A stretch of DNA of 64,000 nt, from assembly GCA_003260075.1 (NCBI GenBank), contig QLIY01000659.1, forward strand, positions 1-64,000, given 5' to 3'. The position numbers were made by a program, and so were the translations under genes. Source of the stretch: Phallusia mammillata. Lineage: Eukaryota; Chordata; Ascidiacea; Phlebobranchia; Ascidiidae. The notes under the pieces are model-generated. The model was not told the DNA's origin. It saw only the letters and a list, made by a program, of their open reading frames with translations, and ran no database searches. Positions 59,810-64,000 of this stretch are shown here, in pieces; positions within the stretch are counted from its first letter, which is position 1; each line of letters begins with the position of its first letter.

Positions 59810-61583
59810 GGAACCCTGATTAGTGATGGGGCGATACCAGGTTTTGAAGCGAGTACCACATGTATATACCTTCGATGCCGAGTACCGAGTACGATTACCG
59901 AATACTACTTACAAATAGTGTTGTACTTAGTTGTGTATCACTGGTTAATTTATCTGACGTGGCCGGGGTTCAGGCGCGTGCACACGCATGCAGAAAAATA
60001 TAATCTCCACCTGATACTGAAAAAAATATACGTAACCTGGCGGAACTTTTTCCCGATTTTGCGCTGTCCGAAGCAAATATTGGCAAAAAGTTGCCCGTAT
60101 TCTTATGGTGTAAACCGGCCTTGGGTATCAAACGTTGGTATCCAAAACTGAGATAAAATATTTCAATACCGAGTACGAGTATCGATACCACAAAAATCAT
60201 TCGATACCGAGTACCGAGTACTCGTCCCATCACTAGAACAGATCATGAAAAAAGAATTGGTTAGGGTGCACCAAGGGGCTAAACCAAAAAAATAGCTATA
60301 AATATGAGCACTCCAGCAAAGTTTGTACCTTCCTTTTTTACCACATAATTAAGTATCTATTCTTTACAGTAAGAAAGCTGTTACTTACAGGGTGGTCATG
60401 ACAGTCTCTGGCCCAATGAGTACTTCATCTGTGTAAAGAAATCTTAAGAGAGCGAGAAAGGCAGATGGTTCCACATCAGGCAGTTCCACTTCATTAGATT
60501 GTGTTGCAAGAATACTGTTGAACATTGCATCGAACACTGCACTTCCAACCGACAAAACAAACTGAAAAAGAAATCAACTATTTCATAAGGCAATAAATAG
60601 TCCATAACATGAAAAATTGGTAAAAAGCAGCTCTAGTAAAGGAGAATTTAATTGATACTACATAGTTAGCTGATACTACTATGCTGTTTGGCTCAATCCT
60701 TCGTAAATGGGTCAATGTATAACTAGTGTTCATGCTTACCCTGTGAGCTGGTATATGTTGGGATGTTACTCCTCGTCCAACAAGAAAATGGACATCAGCT
60801 TGTAGCTCATTATTGAAGAGATACTGAAAGCGTTCTTTGATTGTGGCCTTGGTAGCTTGCCAGTTATACAGTGGGTTTGAACCAGGTCTAAGGCCAGGGA
60901 CATCAGGACTTAACGGTGGGACTGCACGAAGTTGTGGCCTCTCCACTCTTGCATGCTGGGGATTTGCATCTGTTTTGAGCAACAAAGTAACTTTATTGCA
61001 AATTGTGGTTGATTCCTATGTGGTAAACACCACTAGCTATATTATGCCAATATAAGTAACTAAAAAATCAGTGCATCTAAAATATAATGGATCACTTGTA
61101 CACCCTTATGTCACTTGGTGTACCTTTATAATGCTTGGTGCACTTTTATATCCTTTTGTGCTCCTTAAAATTACTTGCTGCACTTTTATATCGCTATATT
61201 GGATCGCTTGGTGAAGCTTTATGCATGTTAGGGTGCACCTACAGATATTAAGGTGCACCAAGCGATGTTATGGTGCACCAAGCATTGATAATAATAATGC
61301 ACCAGGTGATCATGTATGTTTAAGATAAACATTTTACACAAAAACCTCTAAATTATAATTCACACTCAAAGTCAAAGATGAATATATATATATATTGGTT
61401 TCCAGTAACACAAATCTTACTGCGATTTGGAATTCCAGCAACAGCTCCAACTAGCGGCCTTGCTTCTTCTGCTGCAGGTGCATTGTTACCATTATTTCCT
61501 CCAACAATAGCATAAGCTATGCCAGCAGGAGGCTCTCGGACATTGTTGGCACCAGCATTGGCACCATCACCAGCATTAGCCAT
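50928..61583 (-). CDS. BTBD2: BTBD1/BTBD2-type BTB-BACK-PHR protein (10 exons)
   Basis: Substrate adaptor of the BTBD1/2/3/6 family, which joins cullin-3 ubiquitin ligases through its BTB domain; human BTBD1/2 also bind topoisomerase I. Exons in transcript order: 61421-61583, 60740-60969, 60389-60561, 59289-59476, 57871-57964, 57141-57345, one of 55173-55252 or 53223-53302, 51765-51885, 51553-51693, 50928-51086. With one copy of the duplicated exon the protein is 517 residues (human BTBD2 525). The N-terminus is Ala/Gly/Asn-rich. The BTB domain starts around [10 protein letters not shown] and [24 protein letters not shown] follows ([39 protein letters not shown]). The PHR domain has [30 protein letters not shown] and [21 protein letters not shown]. 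Introns are full of transposons. The start could lie up to 31 codons upstream. Confidence 0.95.
51922..53180. mobile_element. CTAGAAGGGTGGCT repeat element, copy A
   Basis: Begins CTAGAAG(A/G)GTGGCTTAGC and ends AAGGGGACCCATAAT, after an A-rich tract with scattered G. Internally it has roughly 120-bp tandem subrepeats carrying GGGGCTAGTGGGGTAAATG. Length 1259 bp, about one subrepeat shorter than copies B and C. Superfamily unknown. No protein recognised. Confidence 0.75.
53223..53302 (-). other. BTBD2: PHR-domain exon of the BTBD gene, copy 1 (downstream in transcript)
   Basis: 80-nt exon encoding VRFSDRPRC, then [16 protein letters not shown], matching the VEFIDRPRC segment of human BTBD2. 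Acceptor TTACTAG and donor GTGGG flank it. Identical to the copy at 55173-55252. Because 80 is not a multiple of 3, using both copies would shift the frame. Confidence 0.88.
53744..55130. mobile_element. CTAGAAGGGTGGCT repeat element, copy B (hybrid)
   Basis: 1387 bp. Its left and central part shares the diagnostic bases and subrepeat number of copy C (for example the extra AATATATTCC at the left and GACTTTG instead of GACATTG). Its right part from about 54737 is like copy A (CAACCGTTATCACC rather than CAATCGTTGATGCC). It is the junction expected from unequal crossing over between A and C. Confidence 0.75.
55173..55252 (-). other. BTBD2: PHR-domain exon of the BTBD gene, copy 2 (upstream in transcript)
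   Basis: Base-for-base the same 80-nt exon as 53223-53302 with the same splice sites, within a 563-bp spacer that is present twice (53181-53743 and 55131-55693) with only a few substitutions. Confidence 0.88.
55694..57066. mobile_element. CTAGAAGGGTGGCT repeat element, copy C
   Basis: 1373 bp, almost identical to copy B up to about 56680, then diverged in its last 380 bp. The right end AAGGGGACCCATAAT lies just 75 bp from the donor side of BTBD exon 6. Confidence 0.75.
57412..57738. mobile_element. degraded hAT-like element related to 24184-24624
   Basis: In BTBD intron 5. It shares GATGCTCGGTGCT, GCACAAACCGACCCGAGCATTA-type segments and the CCAAACAGAACAATTGCAG right end with the PIBF1 intron element, but is shorter and its target duplication is no longer clear. 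Confidence 0.6.
58139..58309. mobile_element. left end of another CTAGAAGGGTGGCT element, cut by a gap
   Basis: Starts CTAGAAGGGTGGCTTTC and contains ATGGGTCCCCACAC as the copies at 51922-57066 do, but is more diverged. Runs into the unsequenced gap. Confidence 0.6.
58310..58744. other. assembly gap of 435 N
   Basis: Unknown bases in BTBD intron 4, between a partial repeat element and a partial CAGGGTTCCC-type element. Confidence 0.99.
58745..59031. mobile_element. partial CAGGGTTCCC-type element
   Basis: The first ~180 bp match 59560-59735 base for base (CCAAATTTCCATAACC, GGCATTTTCAGGGTA). It then continues further, to CCATAACTTTTCCAG, before an 11-G join at 59032-59042. It probably supplies the half missing from the copy at 59509-59818, so the two may be the same insertion read twice. 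Confidence 0.65.
59509..59818. mobile_element. CAGGGTTCCC-type element nested in a hAT-like element
   Basis: Ends CAGGGTTCCCG and GGAACCCTG with the 6-bp direct repeat ATTAGT (59503-59508, 59819-59824), which includes the first TAGT of the host element. Its right half is replaced by a 75-G run (59734-59808). Confidence 0.85.
59734..59808 (+). other. 75-base G run
   Basis: Stands in for the right half of the nested element. The related partial copy reads on normally (CAGGGTAAAACAGG) at this point, so the Gs are very probably filler. Confidence 0.75.
61090..61312. repeat. palindromic cluster of GGTGCAC repeats
   Basis: In BTBD intron 1. About five or six variants of a ~20-nt unit (GCTTGGTGCACTTTTATA) run left to right, then three or four inverted units (AAGGTGCACCAAGCGATGTT). 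A related GGGTGCACCAAGG is at 60267. Confidence 0.6.
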
Positions 61584-61881
61584 TAAAAGCCTGCCAGTGG
61601 GACTTAATTTGTAACAAAAGTGATGTTCTGAAATGGTACAGGAACATTCAATGTCTACACAATAACTGTAATACATTTGTTTAATTTTGCTAACAACTGT
61701 TTATTTAAGCAAAACAAGAAAGGTTGCATTTATCGGATTCATAAGCATGTTTTCTCTATCTTAGTAGCACAAAAATAAAAGTTTCATCCATGAATGCAAG
61801 TGTATGGTATTTTGAACTTCATTGTAATGCACAATAATTGTCTAAAATGCATGAAAACATTTATATGTTGTCAAAAAATAT

Positions 61882-62691
61882 TTAAATTATCATTTCTAGT
61901 TCTCGAGCATAGTCAATCATTTGTTGTGCAAGATCACCAGAAGGCAGTGAACGAACATCATCATTTTGCTTCGATGTATTAAAGTGGAAGCACTTATCAC
62001 TCTCAAGTTTCCAGCCTTTCTTAGTAGCATAGTTATTCATTTCTGCTTGGTCTTCGAAATACAACATTCTGAGTGCCTCAGAAAATAATATATTTTTGTA
62101 AGATTTCTCCATGCATGCAGCAATTTCATCTCGAATGGTACCAAGCAAAATGTCAATAAAGAAGTTATAGCTTTCTGCTGGGACATTTCCTTTAGCCAAG
62201 AACAGTTTATTGTAGTTTCCTTCCATAAGATACTGTTCAATTGCCACTGGATGCTTTATGTATTCATTATTTTGAATGTCAGCTGCTGGTAATCGTTCCA
62301 ATTCAGTGTGAAAGTCTGCCACACGATTTTGAGCCAAAAGACACAACAAATTTAATCCCAAAAGTTCTTGCTTGTACGGTGATTCAAAAATGCCCACTTC
62401 AGTCACATAATCAAGATAATAGCATTTCAACTGAGACATATACCTCTCAAAGGCGGGTATGTCTTTTTTACGAATACTTAATTGAGCTCCGATCTCCAAA
62501 ACGTTTCTAGCCAAAACGAACTCCTGGTCGCTGTACGAATTTTTGTCTGAAGGCAAAAACTTCAACTGCGTTAAAGCAATTTTCAGATTTCGCAAATGAA
62601 GACTGCACTTTTCCAAATCTGGTGTTTTCTTAGCGAAGTCAGTCTTTAATGTTTCGTACATCTTCGCTGCCTCTTGCAAACGGGACGGCAT
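61882..62691 (-). CDS. PSMD8: 26S proteasome regulatory subunit Rpn12
   Basis: 269-residue non-ATPase lid subunit of the 19S regulatory particle (PSMD8/Rpn12), whose incorporation completes lid assembly. The protein is helical with the CSN8/PSMD8/EIF3K-type PCI-related fold. Recognisable blocks: KTPDLEKCSLHLRNLKIAL, RYMSQLKCYYLDY, KQELLGLNLLCLLAQNRVAD, HPVAIEQYLMEGNYNKLFLA, RDEIAACMEKSYKNI and the C-terminal QMIDYARELEMII. One frame without introns. The start MPSRLQEAAKMYETLK matches the usual N-terminus of shorter PSMD8 forms. The BTBD gene starts about 300 bp downstream on the same strand. Confidence 0.96.
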   Translation of the reverse strand: MPSRLQEAAKMYETLKTDFAKKTPDLEKCSLHLRNLKIALTQLKFLPSDKNSYSDQEFVLARNVLEIGAQLSIRKKDIPAFERYMSQLKCYYLDYVTEVGIFESPYKQELLGLNLLCLLAQNRVADFHTELERLPAADIQNNEYIKHPVAIEQYLMEGNYNKLFLAKGNVPAESYNFFIDILLGTIRDEIAACMEKSYKNILFSEALRMLYFEDQAEMNNYATKKGWKLESDKCFHFNTSKQNDDVRSLPSGDLAQQMIDYARELEMII

Positions 62692-64000
62692 TTTTATTCA
62701 CTTTAAAATAATCACAAAAACAACACAGAAAAGTTCGTAATCTCTTGTTTAATTGTTTGGCAGAAAACGATGACAAAAATTCACAAGTGTTGGATGACAT
62801 AGAAATCAAATAATTTTGTTGGCGATTTTTACAATTAAATTGAGTTATTACGCAGTTCCACACCTCTATCCATACTTGAAAATTTGAAACTTAACTGAAA
62901 CTAAACATTATTTCTGATAAAGTGCAAACTGATGTAGAACTACCAGCTACTTTTGGGGTCCAAAGAAAAACAAGCAAAAAATATCATAATATTGCTGAAG
63001 TTAACAAAATTTAATTACAAAGAATAAGTTTAACGTACTGTTAAATTGTTAATTGAAATCAACAATTATCGCAACTGAAGTGTCACAAAGATGCTACGAT
63101 AAGCTAAGTAAGTATTTTTGGTTCTTTTCAAAAGTGTCACATTAGTACTACACTCTGCTTTCTGTATCGAACCAGTCTTCATGGTACACCATTCACTATA
63201 ATTGCATTGGTTATTCTATTTTACTGGCAGTGCTGTCAGTTACAACAATGCAAAACCTATGTTCAATGAAAACTTCTTTTTTTGAAAAAAAGTTTTAGTG
63301 GCAAAAAAGATTAAATCAAGTCTGTATAGCAGTACTACGATGTACAGAAAATCAAACACATTCTTTTACTTAATTCATAATTGTGAATTTATTGATATCA
63401 GTTAAAGCACAATGATCGAACACAGAAAACTAAATAGCATAAGTAATACGTCATACCAACACTAATAGGGCACACAAAGGTCGCAAAAATATAAATGGTT
63501 TTGGGCAATGTAGCAGACACTTAATGTAAGTGCAAAATAAATACAAGGCATATTTGATGTCAAATTTCAATCATACGACTTCAGTATAAAAGTTTTCTCG
63601 ATAGCGGATTCTAAATTGAATACAAAAAACACCACTATAAACCAAATATAAAAGTAACTGTCCACTTAAGTAAGATGAATTCTGGATAAACTATAAAAAT
63701 ACACTTGCAAACACAACAATATGAGCACAATAAATCTCATGAATAATAATAATTTGCATAGGATTTTTTTCCGGTATTGTTTGGATACTGACATAATTGG
63801 TTCACTCGATCTGTAAAAATTTGACTGCATAAAAAAGTTTATGCCAATCAGGACTTAAGTGAAGTTCAAAATTTATGATTAAAAATGAACAAAGTTGAAA
63901 TATTTATCACAAAAATACAACTTAAAAAGGGCCTATTCCATTGTTTGTAGTTTTGTTATTAATACCTTATAGTGCTCCAGTTTTAATTATGCCCCAATCA
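62692..64000. other. upstream region of PSMD8, no gene seen
   Basis: 1.3 kb of AT-rich DNA. The first ~200 bp presumably contain the PSMD8 promoter. No open frame of note, repeat or RNA gene was recognised up to the window end. Confidence 0.5.

Larger units (their letters stand above)
59505..60235. mobile_element. hAT-like element with TAGTGATGGG ends, interrupted by another element
   Basis: Ends TAGTGATGGG and CCCATCACTA with the 8-bp direct repeat GAACAGAT (59497-59504, 60236-60243). The interior has GATACCGAGTACGAG-type repeats. After its first four bases it is split by the element at 59509-59818. Located in BTBD intron 3, 20 bp from an exon boundary. Confidence 0.88.

Overview
This is a eukaryotic genomic window, most likely from an ascidian tunicate of the Ciona type. 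The inference rests on chordate-like proteins (PIBF1, TGFBRAP1, PIGL, APIP, UNC93A, BTBD1/2, PSMD8, elongin B), small introns, AT-rich DNA, many short DNA transposons, very close same-strand gene pairs, and pairs of near-identical copies that look like divergent haplotypes. The species cannot be named from the sequence.

Layout. 1-12.1 kb: a ~5.4-kb segment present twice, each copy with an intronless choline/ethanolamine phosphotransferase gene and an upstream hairpin. 12.6-13.5 kb: part of an elongin B gene. 14.4-15.6 kb: a third, diverged phosphotransferase. 17.5-20.2 kb: intronless TGFBRAP1 (minus), divergent from 20.8-30.6 kb: the 15-exon PIBF1/CEP90 gene (plus), whose introns hold several transposon copies. 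31.8-35.5 kb: an intronless GT49-family glycosyltransferase packed about 50 bp behind PIGL (minus). 36.4-37.9 kb: APIP (methylthioribulose-1-phosphate dehydratase). 38.9-42.2 kb: an APIP paralogue that carries about six AT-hook motifs and has lost the catalytic residues. 43.8-47.8 kb: UNC93A-like (plus). 50.9-61.6 kb: a ten-exon BTBD1/BTBD2-type BTB-BACK-PHR gene (minus) with one PHR exon present twice. 61.9-62.7 kb: intronless PSMD8/RPN12 (minus). The rest has no recognisable gene.

Gene models were built by joining exons at GT/AG sites. PIBF1 (795 codons), UNC93A (537), BTBD (517), APIP (259), the AT-hook paralogue (475), PIGL (261) and, after removing one artificial join, the GT49 gene (424) all close in frame. 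This internal check supports the exon coordinates given.

The two most interesting items are the AT-hook/APIP pseudoenzyme fusion and the BTBD exon duplication. In the second, the middle of three transposon copies is a hybrid of the other two, as expected from unequal crossing over. A strong caution is that the sequence contains about 20 G-runs, mostly exactly 10 G, all on the plus strand. Most separate two near-identical copies of the same DNA. They look like artificial contig-join linkers, so several apparent duplications and broken genes are assembly effects.
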